Shown here in pieces: positions 35,491-44,752 of a DNA stretch of 64,000 nt. The notes beneath the pieces are model-generated. The model made no database searches. It was not told the DNA's origin and saw only the letters and a list, made by a program, of their open reading frames with translations. Position 1 is the first letter of the stretch, and each line of letters begins with the position of its first letter. The translations under genes and the position numbers were made by a program. The DNA is from Oceanobacter antarcticus (GTDB taxonomy: Bacteria; Pseudomonadota; Gammaproteobacteria; Pseudomonadales; Oceanobacteraceae), in the NCBI RefSeq assembly GCF_044962685.1, contig NZ_JBBKTX010000013.1, positions 75,264 through 139,263 of the forward strand. The letters are read 5' to 3'.

Positions 35491-37125
35491 TCAATACAGG
35501 GTTTTCTGCGGTGGGCCAGAAAATTCCAGCGGACCGACCCGTACCATATCCACCTCGATCAGCGCCGGGCCCTTCAAGCGCATGGCTTCACCGATCGCAC
35601 TGGCAAATTCTTCTGCGGAACCGACTTGCCAGCTGGGCATCGCCATGGCTTTACCCACGTCACAGTAATTCGGTGTATGTAACTCGTTGTAGTACTGACG
35701 GCCTTCAAAGTAGCTGTTCTGAATACCCCGCATGACGCCATAACCTCCGTCATTCATTACGATCAGTACCATGTCGATATTTTCTTGCACCATGGTGGCC
35801 ATTTCACCGATACCGAGCATCAAGCCACCATCGCCAACAATGGTCGCTATCTTCTTGCCTGGGTTGGCAATTGCAGCCCCAATACCTTGGGCCAGACCTA
35901 GGCCAATGGCACCTGCCAGCGAGTGTATGTTCTGATTTGGGTGTTGGAATGACAGCAAACGACTCCCCCAGGTAGAACCCGAGACAGTAATATCGCGGAC
36001 AAAAATACCGTCTTGAGGCAGCGCATCTCGTAGCGCCTGACAGAGATTGGCGTAGTTGCCAACCTGTTCGATCAGACTGCTCTCAGCCTGCACCACCGCC
36101 CGTTTGATCGTACGATCGTATTCGCTGTCAATTCGATCAGGCAGATGTTCGGCCAAATACGCCAGAACCGGTTGGCAGTCAGCACAGATAAACTGATCCA
36201 CCCGATAGTTACGATTCTGAGCACCGGGGTACGCATCAATCTGAATCAGGGGATGGCCAAACGAGGTTGAGTAACTGGTCGTTTCGTTACTGCGCAAACG
36301 GGAACCGGCAACCAGCACCAGATCCGCCTCTTCTAGCAGTTGTTTGACGGATGGGCTGTTATGAAAAGCACGCAGACTGCGTGGATGCGCATCAGGCAAC
36401 AGACCACGCGCATGAGTCGTCGATAACACCGGAATGCCTTTGTCCGCCAAAGCAGTGATTGCAGCAACAGATGCAATCGCTCCACCGCCAACCCAGATCA
36501 CCGGACGGCGGGCCTGTTGTATTTGGTGCAGTAAACCACTCAGTTCTTCCTGGCTGGCCACGGGCATCGCCGGTACAGCAATCGGCCCCAGATCGGCAGG
36601 CAGTGCAATTGTTGTGGCTTGCACATCAATCGGTATTTCCACACTGACCGGCCCCATTGGTACCGTACGCGCAACCCGAATGGCTTCACACAGAATGCCA
36701 ACCACCTGATCCGGATGGGTGATGCGGTAGGCTGCCTTGCTGGCGGCACGTAAAAAGGTCAGCTGGTCTTTGGCTTCGTGGATAAAACTGGCATCCCTGT
36801 CCAGATAAGCAGATTCCACCTGACCGGTAATATGCAACATTGGGCTAGCGGCGTTACAGGCTTCTATCAGCGAGCCAACCGCATTACCCGCACCCGCACC
36901 GGTACTGGTCAGACAGACGCCCAGACCTTTAAAACGGCCATGGCTATCTGCCATGGTAGCGGCTCCGGCTTCTCCCCGGGCACACACAAAATGTATTTTT
37001 TCACGACGACCAATAGCATCGGCAATCGGCAAATTATGAATGGATATCACGCCATAAATATCAGCGACCCCATGGGCTTCCAGCACACGAGCGACGACTT
37101 CACCGACGGTTACTTGTTCTTTCAT
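35491..37125 (-). CDS. Thiamine-diphosphate-dependent enzyme (acetolactate synthase-like)
   Basis: A 544-aa ThDP enzyme of the acetolactate synthase/benzoylformate decarboxylase superfamily. The catalytic Glu region is ARGEAGAATMADSHGR and the ThDP/Mg motif starts at GDGGLMLGIGEMATM, ending at MNDGGYG. The start at 37125 (MKEQVTVGEVVARVLEAHG) has GGAG upstream. It lies 34 bp after the aldehyde dehydrogenase, which suggests that it makes an aldehyde by decarboxylating a 2-oxo acid, with the dehydrogenase oxidising the product. The substrate cannot be told. Confidence 0.85.
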   Translation of the reverse strand: MKEQVTVGEVVARVLEAHGVADIYGVISIHNLPIADAIGRREKIHFVCARGEAGAATMADSHGRFKGLGVCLTSTGAGAGNAVGSLIEACNAASPMLHITGQVESAYLDRDASFIHEAKDQLTFLRAASKAAYRITHPDQVVGILCEAIRVARTVPMGPVSVEIPIDVQATTIALPADLGPIAVPAMPVASQEELSGLLHQIQQARRPVIWVGGGAIASVAAITALADKGIPVLSTTHARGLLPDAHPRSLRAFHNSPSVKQLLEEADLVLVAGSRLRSNETTSYSTSFGHPLIQIDAYPGAQNRNYRVDQFICADCQPVLAYLAEHLPDRIDSEYDRTIKRAVVQAESSLIEQVGNYANLCQALRDALPQDGIFVRDITVSGSTWGSRLLSFQHPNQNIHSLAGAIGLGLAQGIGAAIANPGKKIATIVGDGGLMLGIGEMATMVQENIDMVLIVMNDGGYGVMRGIQNSYFEGRQYYNELHTPNYCDVGKAMAMPSWQVGSAEEFASAIGEAMRLKGPALIEVDMVRVGPLEFSGPPQKTLY

Positions 37126-37159
37126 TACATCAACTCCAACAGTTGCGGTTCGTCGCCAA

Positions 37160-38638
37160 TCAGGCTGACCAGTTGTTTGGCTCATCGCTCAAGCCCACAT
37201 AAATACTTTTCTGTTGCATGTATTCCCGCACACCAGCACGGCCTTTTTCACGGCCCAAACCACTCTCTTTAAAGCCACCAAATGGCGCCGATACAGAGAA
37301 TTTTTTATAGGTATTCAGCCATACCGTACCGGTGTCCAAGGTACGTGCCAGCCGCCAACCGCGCCGAAAATTTTCAGTCCAGATACCGGCCGCCAAACCA
37401 AACATACTGTCATTCGCCTGGGCAACCAGGTCGGCCTCGTTGTCAAACGGCAGTACCACCAGCACCGGGCCAAAAATTTCTTCCTGGCAGACATAGCTGC
37501 TATTACTCAAACCACTGATGATCGTCGGTGCATAAAAGCAACCAGCGTCGTAATCACAGGTTTCCGTTTTGCCGGTCAGGCGTTTGCCACCACACAGAAT
37601 CGTTCCGCCATCAGCGCCGGCGCGCTCAACAAATCCCGCGACACTTTCCAGGTGGGCCATATTGATCAGTGACCCCATATGGATGCCGGGCTGTTCCGGA
37701 TGACCGACACGCAAGCCTCGGGTCAATTCCAGTAAGCGCGCCATAAATGGCTCATAAATATTGTGATGCACAAACAGCCGCGCACCCGCGATACAGGCCT
37801 GGCCTGCTGAGCTGAAAATGCCGTAGCACACGCCCCGCGCAGCCATTTCAATATCGGCATCTTCCAGCACGATGGTGGGGGATTTTCCACCCAGCTCCAG
37901 TGAAATCGGAATCAGTTTCTCCGCAGCAATACCAGCCAGACGACGGCCTGTAGAGGTACCTCCGGTAAAGGCAATTTTGCGCACCTTCGGGTGTCTGGCG
38001 AGCGCTTCACCAACCACAGATCCTCGCCCAGGCAGTACACTCAGCAGACCTTTTGGCAAGCCCGCTTCTTCAAACAACCGCGCCAGTTCCAGTGCCGCCA
38101 GCGGCGTGGCTTCGGCGGGTTTCACAATCACGGCATTTCCCGCAGCCAGCGCCGGAGCAATCTTCTGCATCTCGCTGGCGATCGGTGAGTTCCACGGTGT
38201 AATCGCCACCACCACTCCCAGTGGTTCGTACACACTGGCCGTGATGTAATCATGGGAGCGCTGACTGGGAAGGCTTTCGTCCAGTGTTTCGCAAGCGGCA
38301 GCAAAATACCGTGCGGTACCCGCTGCGCTCATCACCAGTGCCATGGTTTCAGTCAGCGGCTTGCCGTTATCACGGGTTTGCAATGCGGCCAGTGTGGTTG
38401 CCCGGGCAGCCACCAGATCCGCTACTTTATAAAGAATCGCGGCGCGTTCATGGGGCAGGCGATGACGCCAGGATGGATCACGCCAGGCCTTGTCGGCGGC
38501 TTGTACGGCCTCTTCAACGTCGTCGGCATTGGCTGTGGCGATGTCAGCATTGATGCTGCCATCGGCCGGAAAGGTGGTGGCACGAAGCCCCCCACGTCCA
38601 TTTTTCCACTCGCCTGCGATGTATATTGGCTTGACCAT
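37160..38638 (-). CDS. NAD(P)-dependent aldehyde dehydrogenase
   Basis: A 492-aa aldehyde dehydrogenase. The general base Glu lies in LELGGKSPTIVL and the catalytic Cys in GQACIAGARL; GFKESGLGREKG is the usual C-terminal motif. The ATG at 38638 follows AGGAGGCTGATT, so the frame extension to 38677 is not used. It is in the second catabolic operon, between aspartate dehydrogenase and the ThDP enzyme. Substrate unknown. Confidence 0.92.
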   Translation of the reverse strand: MVKPIYIAGEWKNGRGGLRATTFPADGSINADIATANADDVEEAVQAADKAWRDPSWRHRLPHERAAILYKVADLVAARATTLAALQTRDNGKPLTETMALVMSAAGTARYFAAACETLDESLPSQRSHDYITASVYEPLGVVVAITPWNSPIASEMQKIAPALAAGNAVIVKPAEATPLAALELARLFEEAGLPKGLLSVLPGRGSVVGEALARHPKVRKIAFTGGTSTGRRLAGIAAEKLIPISLELGGKSPTIVLEDADIEMAARGVCYGIFSSAGQACIAGARLFVHHNIYEPFMARLLELTRGLRVGHPEQPGIHMGSLINMAHLESVAGFVERAGADGGTILCGGKRLTGKTETCDYDAGCFYAPTIISGLSNSSYVCQEEIFGPVLVVLPFDNEADLVAQANDSMFGLAAGIWTENFRRGWRLARTLDTGTVWLNTYKKFSVSAPFGGFKESGLGREKGRAGVREYMQQKSIYVGLSDEPNNWSA

Positions 38639-38746
38639 AATCAGCCTCCTCATCTGTAATTTACTGTCGAACGGCAAAGGGACACCCTTCCCATCCGGGA
38701 ATATTTTTTGAACATCGGGTTTATCCGCTCAGGGCTGGATCACGAA

Positions 38747-39538
38747 CTAGATCACCAGGGTCGACACACTCTGGCGACAGGCGCGCACCACACTCAGCGC
38801 TGCCAACGTTGAGGTTTTCGGATTATTGTCGAGCGGCTTGCCACACAGCTGGATACTCATTTCACCAAAACGCCCATATGCCTCTATCTGGTGCTGATTG
38901 GTCGTTGTAAACGGGTCAACCACCAACTGCACGCGAATGCCATCGAGGCCAAGGCTGGCCAAGGCAATGGTGGCGGCAACATTGGCATTGGCCGGAAAGG
39001 TCAGTGCTGCTTGTCGTGCCGTGCCTTCAAAAAATACCTGTGGCTGTTTAATGGTGGCCAAGTCAATCATGCTTTCGGCCGGACTGCCGCGCCAACTCTG
39101 CGGATTTTTGCGACATGTGTACGTCACCTGATGCAAGCCTCCCTCACGTGCAGCGGCCAAACCGTCGATACCGGCAATGGCGCCGGGCAAGGCATGTAAG
39201 CGCGCCTTACCGATTGCTGCTGCGGCATAGAGTTGATCAGCCAACTGGCGATCGGCCAGCGCACCGATGGAAATCATCATCAGATCCCAACCGCGCTGAA
39301 GCACCGCAGCACCATGGGCTCTTACTCCAGCCTGGCCTGCGCATTCAAGTACCAGGTCGGGCCGACCATCACATGCCGCCACCGCAGTAATCACCTGCAC
39401 CTGATTACCCACTTGGCGCGCAATCCGGTCACGGCTGCGCTCTGTGGCGACGACCCAGCCCAGCACCATGCCTTCCGGTAACAGCTTCAGAACTTCTTCT
39501 GCCATGGCACCAAAGCCAATCATCATCAGTCGTTTCAT
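38747..39538 (-). CDS. L-aspartate dehydrogenase
   Basis: A 263-aa NAD(P)-dependent aspartate dehydrogenase, linking aspartate with oxaloacetate/iminosuccinate and ammonia. It has the Rossmann start MIGFGAMAEEVL and the family segments ALPGAIAGIDGLAAA and FPANANVAATIALASLG that line the active site. The start is at 39538. It is not next to nadA or nadC, so the NAD biosynthetic role is unlikely. From memory, Pseudomonas aeruginosa PA3505 is a characterised aspartate dehydrogenase within a similar, functionally undefined cluster. Confidence 0.85.
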   Translation of the reverse strand: MKRLMMIGFGAMAEEVLKLLPEGMVLGWVVATERSRDRIARQVGNQVQVITAVAACDGRPDLVLECAGQAGVRAHGAAVLQRGWDLMMISIGALADRQLADQLYAAAAIGKARLHALPGAIAGIDGLAAAREGGLHQVTYTCRKNPQSWRGSPAESMIDLATIKQPQVFFEGTARQAALTFPANANVAATIALASLGLDGIRVQLVVDPFTTTNQHQIEAYGRFGEMSIQLCGKPLDNNPKTSTLAALSVVRACRQSVSTLVI

Positions 39539-39557
39539 GGATCGATTCCCGATCTGG

Positions 39558-40355
39558 TTATAGTTGCTTGCCAAAGCCACCGGAGACATCCAGCGTAGAC
39601 CCGGTGGTGTACGAGGCTAATGGTGAAGCCAGAAACACCAGTGCTCGTGCTGGCTCTTCAGGACGTCCGAGGCGGGCCATCGGAATGCCACGCTGACTGG
39701 CAATGCCTGCGGTCCATTCTTCCCAGCTACTGTTCTGATCGGAGCGTTCCTGATAACGACGACGCCACTGCCCTGACTCCACCATACCGAGCAAAATTGA
39801 ATTTACCCTTACACCTTTGGCGGCATACTCATGGGCCAGGGTGTGGGTAAAATTAAGCAAGGCGGCACGCGCTGCCGACGTCGCCATCATGTGCGGCTCT
39901 GGCTGTTTGGCCAGCAAGGAGTTCACGTTGGTAATGGATCCGATATTCGAGGCCAGTAACTGGTCGATAAAGGCACGTACCGGGCGAATCACCCCAAAAA
40001 GCTTCAAGCCTGTTTCAGCCAGCCAATCCTCATCGCAGGTATTGGCAAAGTTGGACACCCGCCCCTGACCAGCGTTGTTAATCAGGCAATCAGTGTTACC
40101 CAGTTCCACCGCGACAGCCGCCGCAAAGCGGCCCACTTCATCAGCGTTCAATACATCGCAACGACGGGCTATAAACTGGCCACCAGGAAAAGCCTCTTTG
40201 ATCGTTGTGACCGACGCTGCCAGACGATCAGCATCGCGGCCACACCAGGCCACTTTGGCCCCTTCTTGCAGCAGCAAACGAACGGTTTCAAGGCCGATGC
40301 CAGAGGAACCACCAGTAACCACCACAACACGGTCTTTCAGCATAAAACTCATCAT
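39558..40355 (-). CDS. Short-chain dehydrogenase/reductase family protein with altered active site
   Basis: A 265-aa SDR-fold protein with an intact nucleotide-binding glycine motif TGGSSGIG (residues 14-21) and NNAG (93-96). The catalytic Ser146 is present, but where YxxxK is expected the sequence is T159-S-A-A-R163. Both Tyr and Lys are thus replaced at the canonical spacing. The protein may bind NAD(P) without normal SDR catalysis, or use other chemistry. Its ATG overlaps the stop of the upstream hydrolase gene (ATGA). Confidence 0.85.
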   Translation of the reverse strand: MMSFMLKDRVVVVTGGSSGIGLETVRLLLQEGAKVAWCGRDADRLAASVTTIKEAFPGGQFIARRCDVLNADEVGRFAAAVAVELGNTDCLINNAGQGRVSNFANTCDEDWLAETGLKLFGVIRPVRAFIDQLLASNIGSITNVNSLLAKQPEPHMMATSAARAALLNFTHTLAHEYAAKGVRVNSILLGMVESGQWRRRYQERSDQNSSWEEWTAGIASQRGIPMARLGRPEEPARALVFLASPLASYTTGSTLDVSGGFGKQL

Positions 40356-41203
40356 GTACTACCTGTCTTGGCAGACCCTGTCGACATCCAGTCCATCAGG
40401 GTCTGATTAACCAAAGTGGCGGCCTCGATATAACAGGCGTGGCCAGCGGCGGGAATTTCAACAAACTCGGTGGCATCAAAGTCCTGGGCCAATTGACGGG
40501 CACCTTGCGGGGGCGTGATGCCATCCATACCGCCGCAGATCACTCGCCGTACTGTCACATCCACCGGCAGATAGCACCAGATATCGTCATGAGCCAATAA
40601 CCACGATGCGGCGCGAAAGCCTGGCAGCCGCAATCGCTTCATACTGTCGGCGACCAGTTCGACCTGTTCTGCAGTAGCACTGGCAGATAACAATGCGGCG
40701 GCCCGGCGTGCGGCCAGGCCATCCGCTCCTAGTTGTTCGAGTACATCGGGACGCTGATGGTAAATACGCTCACGAGTGTCCGCGTCCGACTTGCCATACC
40801 CCTGAGCCGGACTGGCCAGCAATAAACCGTCCAGACGTCCGGGATAACGATGGGCAAACGCTGCCGCAATCATGGCTCCCAGAGAATGACCCACCAACCA
40901 ACAACGCTCCACGTCCAGTGCATCCAGCCAGTCAGCCAATCGCTCGGCGTAATCCATCGCCCCCGGCTGGCTGTCCGGCAGATCGGCACTGCGGCCATAC
41001 CCTGGTGCATCCCAGGCCAGTACCCGGCAGTGCCGACCCAGGGCATCCAGCTGTTGCACCCAGGAACCCGAGCCAGAGCTGATGCCATGCAGTAACACCA
41101 GCACCTGGTTACACTTCGCGCTGCCTCCTTCGCGCCAGGTTTGTTGGCCTTCCGCCAGCAAGCAGGTACGCAGAGGAAAATGGTTGAGCATCCGGGTCAG
41201 CAT
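40352..41203 (-). CDS. Alpha/beta hydrolase
   Basis: A 283-aa alpha/beta hydrolase. The oxyanion segment LLHGISSGSGSW, nucleophile GHSLGA, a DGIT acid region and AAGHACY with the likely His are visible. It resembles C-C bond hydrolases and N-formylmaleamate deformylase-type enzymes of ring-cleavage pathways. The gene overlaps the following SDR by 4 bp and lies 16 bp after the cupin gene. A role in hydrolysing a ring-cleavage product is inferred. Confidence 0.85.
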   Translation of the reverse strand: MLTRMLNHFPLRTCLLAEGQQTWREGGSAKCNQVLVLLHGISSGSGSWVQQLDALGRHCRVLAWDAPGYGRSADLPDSQPGAMDYAERLADWLDALDVERCWLVGHSLGAMIAAAFAHRYPGRLDGLLLASPAQGYGKSDADTRERIYHQRPDVLEQLGADGLAARRAAALLSASATAEQVELVADSMKRLRLPGFRAASWLLAHDDIWCYLPVDVTVRRVICGGMDGITPPQGARQLAQDFDATEFVEIPAAGHACYIEAATLVNQTLMDWMSTGSAKTGST

Positions 41204-41219
41204 GTTTACACCTGTTTGC

Positions 41220-41747
41220 TTACATTTTTTCGCGTTTGATTTTGGCTAACGGATGATCTTCAGGATAGGTCGGAATCGTTGGCTTTGGCGTTCCCAACAT
41301 TACGCACATCAGTGCATCTTCCTGGGTATCGTTGTACAGACCCCGGTAGATACCTGGCGGAATGGATACCAGATCTCGCTCATGCAGCACGGTTTCGCAC
41401 TTTTCTCCATCCTGTTCCAGAAACAGGCGGATCGAGCCACGTAACATAAAGAAGACTTCTTCGACATCGTCATGCAGATGCAGCGGGCCTTCACATTGGG
41501 CGGGTAACAACATGGTCGAGAAGGTGAAATGTTCCGATGGGACGGTATTGGTGTCGCTGGTGACGCCCGCAGCACCAGTACCCATATAGCGCATCTGGGC
41601 GCGACGGTACTTAGGGTCGTAGTCGGCTTGAAACTTGAGCGCATTGAAGTCGTAATTGCGATCTTCCTTACGGGCAATTCGGCCAGCCATAAATTCTTCA
41701 AGACTTTTATCTGTTGGTTTGCTCCAGCTTTCGAAGGTCTCGGACAT
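41220..41747 (-). CDS. Cupin-domain protein
   Basis: A 175-aa single-cupin protein. Motif 1 is GPLHLHDDVEEVFFMLRG, giving two His and a Glu as metal ligands; motif 2 (SIPPGIYRGLYND) lacks the usual His. It is the first gene of the second catabolic operon, with a 276-bp regulatory region in front. It could be an isomerase, a dioxygenase or a sensor. Confidence 0.8.
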   Translation of the reverse strand: MSETFESWSKPTDKSLEEFMAGRIARKEDRNYDFNALKFQADYDPKYRRAQMRYMGTGAAGVTSDTNTVPSEHFTFSTMLLPAQCEGPLHLHDDVEEVFFMLRGSIRLFLEQDGEKCETVLHERDLVSIPPGIYRGLYNDTQEDALMCVMLGTPKPTIPTYPEDHPLAKIKREKM

Positions 41748-41887
41748 GCTGTTTTCCTCAGGTTAATTCGCCATATGTCTGTGGGTGATGGCTCTGCCCA
41801 CCTGCTCTTTTGCCATACCCTTAGCGGCTTGTATCACGGGGTTTGAGATGCCTCCGCGAACCTTTTCTGACTTATTTAGGCGACAAT

Positions 41888-41905
41888 TGTTTTAAATTTG
41901 AAACA
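41888..41905 (-). promoter_or_regulatory. Candidate IclR operator of the cupin-aspA operon
   Basis: TGTTTT-AAATTT-GAAACA is an 18-bp palindrome with one mismatch. It lies just downstream of a minus-strand -10 box TATAAA (41917-41912), near the predicted start point, which suits a repressor. A further GAAACA half site is at 41919-41924. The same palindrome precedes the porin gene. Confidence 0.6.
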
Positions 41906-42023
41906 TTGGTCTTTATATGAAACATGCTAGGCAGATTTACCCACTCGGTCAAGGCGAAAACATGACCCGTACCAACGGCTTCGTCGCCTTTGTCGCTACC
42001 AGCAGCCGATAGCGACACGTTTG

Positions 42024-42995
42024 TTAGAGATCCAGTACCAACCTGTTCGATTTGCAGCCAGAAACACAGATCATCATGGTGTTGTTGGCCGCTTTCTCTG
42101 CCTTGGTCAGCACCCCGTCACGATGGTCAATGTCACCTTCCAGCACGGCCACTTCACAAGAACCGCACACCCCTTCCCGGCAGGAACACTCAACCGCAAT
42201 ACCTGCACCTTCGAGCCGCTCCAGCAGAATATCGCCAGGATTGATCTGTAAGGTTTGCCCGGAACGGGCCAATTCAACCATATAGCAGCTGCGGGCATCT
42301 TCCGAGGCTGCAATATCAACCAGGGCGAATCGTTCAATATGTACGTTATGGTATGCCAGCCGTGCACACGAGGCTTCCAAGGCCTCCAGCATCGGCGCTG
42401 GGCCACAACCGTAGAAATGGGCTGAGATATCGCGTCCCTGCAGTAACTGTTCAAGGTTGGGAGGCGTCCCCTCTTCTTCATCAAAGCGGAAAGTGGCCGC
42501 CCCACCCAGCTCTTCAACCAATGTCTCAATTTCCTCAATAAATGCGGCTTCCTGACGGCTTCGAGCACAATAAATCAGCTCGGCAGAGCGCCCTTGCTGC
42601 AGCAGCTGGCGGAACATACACAGCACCGGTGTAATACCAATACCACCCGCTACCAGGACACTGTGACCCGCATGAGCATGTAGCGGGAAATTATTGCGCG
42701 GTGTGCTTATTGGCAAACGCGTACCCACTCGGAGTTGTTTGTGCACCCACTCCGAGCCTCCACGGCTCTTTTTGTCACGCAAAATACCGACAACATAGCG
42801 GTTATTGTCTGCCGCTGAGTTGTACAGTGAATAACTGCGTACCATGCCATTGGGCAAAAACAGATTGATATGTGAACCCGCCTCAAATGCAGGAAAATCC
42901 GCCATTCCAGGCTCTGGCCTCAACTCAATACTGATGATGCCTTCGGCCTCGTAGCGTATCTGGGACACCAGGGCGGCGAGAGTATCATTGCTCAT
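42024..42995 (-). CDS. Oxygenase reductase component (VanB/PDR type)
   Basis: A 323-aa flavin and [2Fe-2S] reductase that supplies electrons to the neighbouring Rieske oxygenase. Order: flavin-binding barrel (RSYSLYNSA), NAD-binding domain (LVAGGIGITPVLCMF), and a C-terminal plant-type ferredoxin with CSCREGVCGSC and a fourth Cys near the end. This FNR-then-ferredoxin order is that of phthalate dioxygenase reductase and VanB. It is the last gene of the first catabolic operon. Confidence 0.92.
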   Translation of the reverse strand: MSNDTLAALVSQIRYEAEGIISIELRPEPGMADFPAFEAGSHINLFLPNGMVRSYSLYNSAADNNRYVVGILRDKKSRGGSEWVHKQLRVGTRLPISTPRNNFPLHAHAGHSVLVAGGIGITPVLCMFRQLLQQGRSAELIYCARSRQEAAFIEEIETLVEELGGAATFRFDEEEGTPPNLEQLLQGRDISAHFYGCGPAPMLEALEASCARLAYHNVHIERFALVDIAASEDARSCYMVELARSGQTLQINPGDILLERLEGAGIAVECSCREGVCGSCEVAVLEGDIDHRDGVLTKAEKAANNTMMICVSGCKSNRLVLDL

Positions 42996-43007
42996 AATCC
43001 GGCTCCG

Positions 43008-43463
43008 TTAATCGGCCTGTTTGATCAGGGATCTAAGGTCTGCATCCAGGTGAATACCGGCTTCGATTTCCACACATAGCTCAGGAAACACCAACCCGGA
43101 AACCTCAACCAGCGTTGAGGTCGGATAGACCGTTTGCCCAGCAAAAAAATCTTTGCGGGCACGGCCAATCGCCTCTTTGTCCGTGATCGCGGTAACGTAC
43201 ACAGTCAGTCGATAGATATTACCAATATGACCACCTGCAGCTTCAGCCAAAGCCAGAATTTTGCCCAATACCAGCAGCGTTTGCTGATAGGCATCCAGCG
43301 GTTCACCCGCTTCTGCTGCATTACGGGTGACAGGGTGGCCGGTCATTCCAGAGGTCACCAGTTCACGCCCCAATAACAGGGCGTTGGACCAACTGGCGGT
43401 TGCCAGCTCAGGGACATTGTCTGCCCAAACATGGGCTGCCAGATTATTCATCGCATTTATCAC
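43008..43463 (-). CDS. RidA/YjgF-family protein lacking the carboxylate-binding Arg
   Basis: A 151-aa Rid-family protein. Canonical RidA has PARS before VEV, where the Arg binds the imino acid carboxylate; here it is Y113-P-T-S-T-L-V-E-V, so the Arg position is Ser116. It therefore belongs with the Rid groups that are not classical enamine/imine deaminases and are often found in catabolic operons. It lies between the Rieske oxygenase and its reductase, 12-14 bp from each. Confidence 0.85.
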   Translation of the reverse strand: MINAMNNLAAHVWADNVPELATASWSNALLLGRELVTSGMTGHPVTRNAAEAGEPLDAYQQTLLVLGKILALAEAAGGHIGNIYRLTVYVTAITDKEAIGRARKDFFAGQTVYPTSTLVEVSGLVFPELCVEIEAGIHLDADLRSLIKQAD

Positions 43464-43477
43464 TGTTTCGGTTTCCG

Positions 43478-44503
43478 TTACTGTTTGGCTTCCAGTTCCT
43501 GCCTGGCCAGGTTCTTCATATAACGACGCAGTCGAACCAGACCTAAATCGTGCTGATAGAGCATTTCACGCTGATTGGCATCGGGTTCCATGGCTTCCAA
43601 AGCAAGACGATCCTGCTCCAGTACATGCCAATGGCGTGCTTCCAGACGGTTTTTATAGAGAAAGCGCCAGGTATCTTTTTGCCAGCCATTCAGCGGACGA
43701 CAACGCCAATGGAAGACCGCTGCCAGTTGAGGGTTGAGCGGTACATACATCCCGATAATATGAAAGTTACCGCCCGGACCACCGGTCTTGGGATATGGAA
43801 TTTCCAGACGCTGCCAGAGCAGGTTGGTATCGGCAAATTCACTCCAGTCGAAGTTGACGCCACGCTGGCCATCTTTTTCGAAAATAAAGCCGTGTTCCGT
43901 ATCGCTGGTGACGAATTTTGCCTGGGTTTCCCCTTCCGACATGGAATGAGACATTTTGTGCAAGAAGGCACCGTGCATCGGATCCGCCACGTTATCCAGT
44001 ACATAGCGGTAGTCCGCTTTCCATTCGCAATAACACAGGAAGCCGGAGTACTCATCGGAGGTCAGTTGTTCTGGCAGGGTCAGTTCAGGGGGTGTTTCCA
44101 ACTGTGGATCGGTGGCGTTGTAAAGGAAGATGACATCTGCCACTTCTTTGGCGTGAAAACGGCGCGTCGGGCTGCTGCCTTCAAGCTTGCACCCCGGACT
44201 ACCCGGTACTTTGCGCACTTTACCGCTACAGTCCACTTCTACACCGTGATACGGGCACTGCAGACGGTCACCAAGATTAACCCCTAACGACAATGGCGCA
44301 CCACGGTGTGGGCAGTGATCTTCTACCGCATGAGCCGTGCCATCGGTATCGCGCCATAGTGCAATCTTGTAGCCCAGAATACGGAGTGAAACCGGCTTTT
44401 CCTGGGTCAGCTGAGTGGCTGGCAAGACTGGATACCAACGATCCTTAATGCCTTGCTGAAGAATAGTTTCGACCGGATCGGCACTGGTTTGAATGATGTT
44501 CAT
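43478..44503 (-). CDS. Rieske aromatic-ring oxygenase, alpha subunit
   Basis: A 341-aa Rieske non-haem iron oxygenase. The Rieske cluster ligands are CPHRGAPLS and CPYHGVEVD (residues about 60-90). The mononuclear iron site is DNVADPMHGAFLH. Its length and single subunit resemble VanA/phthalate-type oxygenases, which hydroxylate or demethylate aromatic rings. The reductase partner is encoded two genes downstream. Confidence 0.92.
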   Translation of the reverse strand: MNIIQTSADPVETILQQGIKDRWYPVLPATQLTQEKPVSLRILGYKIALWRDTDGTAHAVEDHCPHRGAPLSLGVNLGDRLQCPYHGVEVDCSGKVRKVPGSPGCKLEGSSPTRRFHAKEVADVIFLYNATDPQLETPPELTLPEQLTSDEYSGFLCYCEWKADYRYVLDNVADPMHGAFLHKMSHSMSEGETQAKFVTSDTEHGFIFEKDGQRGVNFDWSEFADTNLLWQRLEIPYPKTGGPGGNFHIIGMYVPLNPQLAAVFHWRCRPLNGWQKDTWRFLYKNRLEARHWHVLEQDRLALEAMEPDANQREMLYQHDLGLVRLRRYMKNLARQELEAKQ

Positions 44504-44530
44504 ACTTGCTTCTCTCTCTGCTATGCCGTG

Positions 44531-44752
44531 TTACTCGCCCAGCTTGCTCATCAGGGTTTTATAGGACTCTTCGGTCCACCGACCGGTTGCCGTCGGGCAT
44601 GGCGGCCCAGCCATGTTGAGAAAGTCCACCAGCGCGGGCAGATCATGGATTTGCTCCCCGAAAGCACGCTCAATTGAATCGGCCAGCAGGTCTTCAAACG
44701 GGGTGTTGTCACGGGTACGGGCCTGATGTGGCTCCAGATACGGTGCTTTCAT
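44531..44752 (-). CDS. Small conserved protein, recombinase-like HTH type
   Basis: A 73-aa protein beginning MKAPYLEPHQARTRDNTPFE. From memory this resembles small proteins annotated as recombinase-like helix-turn-helix found in aromatic catabolic clusters; the function is not known to me. It starts one base after the stop of the preceding gene and lies 27 bp before the Rieske gene. Position suggests an accessory to the oxygenase rather than a recombinase. Confidence 0.7.
   Translation of the reverse strand: MKAPYLEPHQARTRDNTPFEDLLADSIERAFGEQIHDLPALVDFLNMAGPPCPTATGRWTEESYKTLMSKLGE

Noticed and set aside
44531..44752. Mobile element or recombinase remnant
   Set aside because: The name used for such small proteins suggests this, but there are no inverted repeats, target duplications or other mobile genes, and the gene sits in a tight operon.
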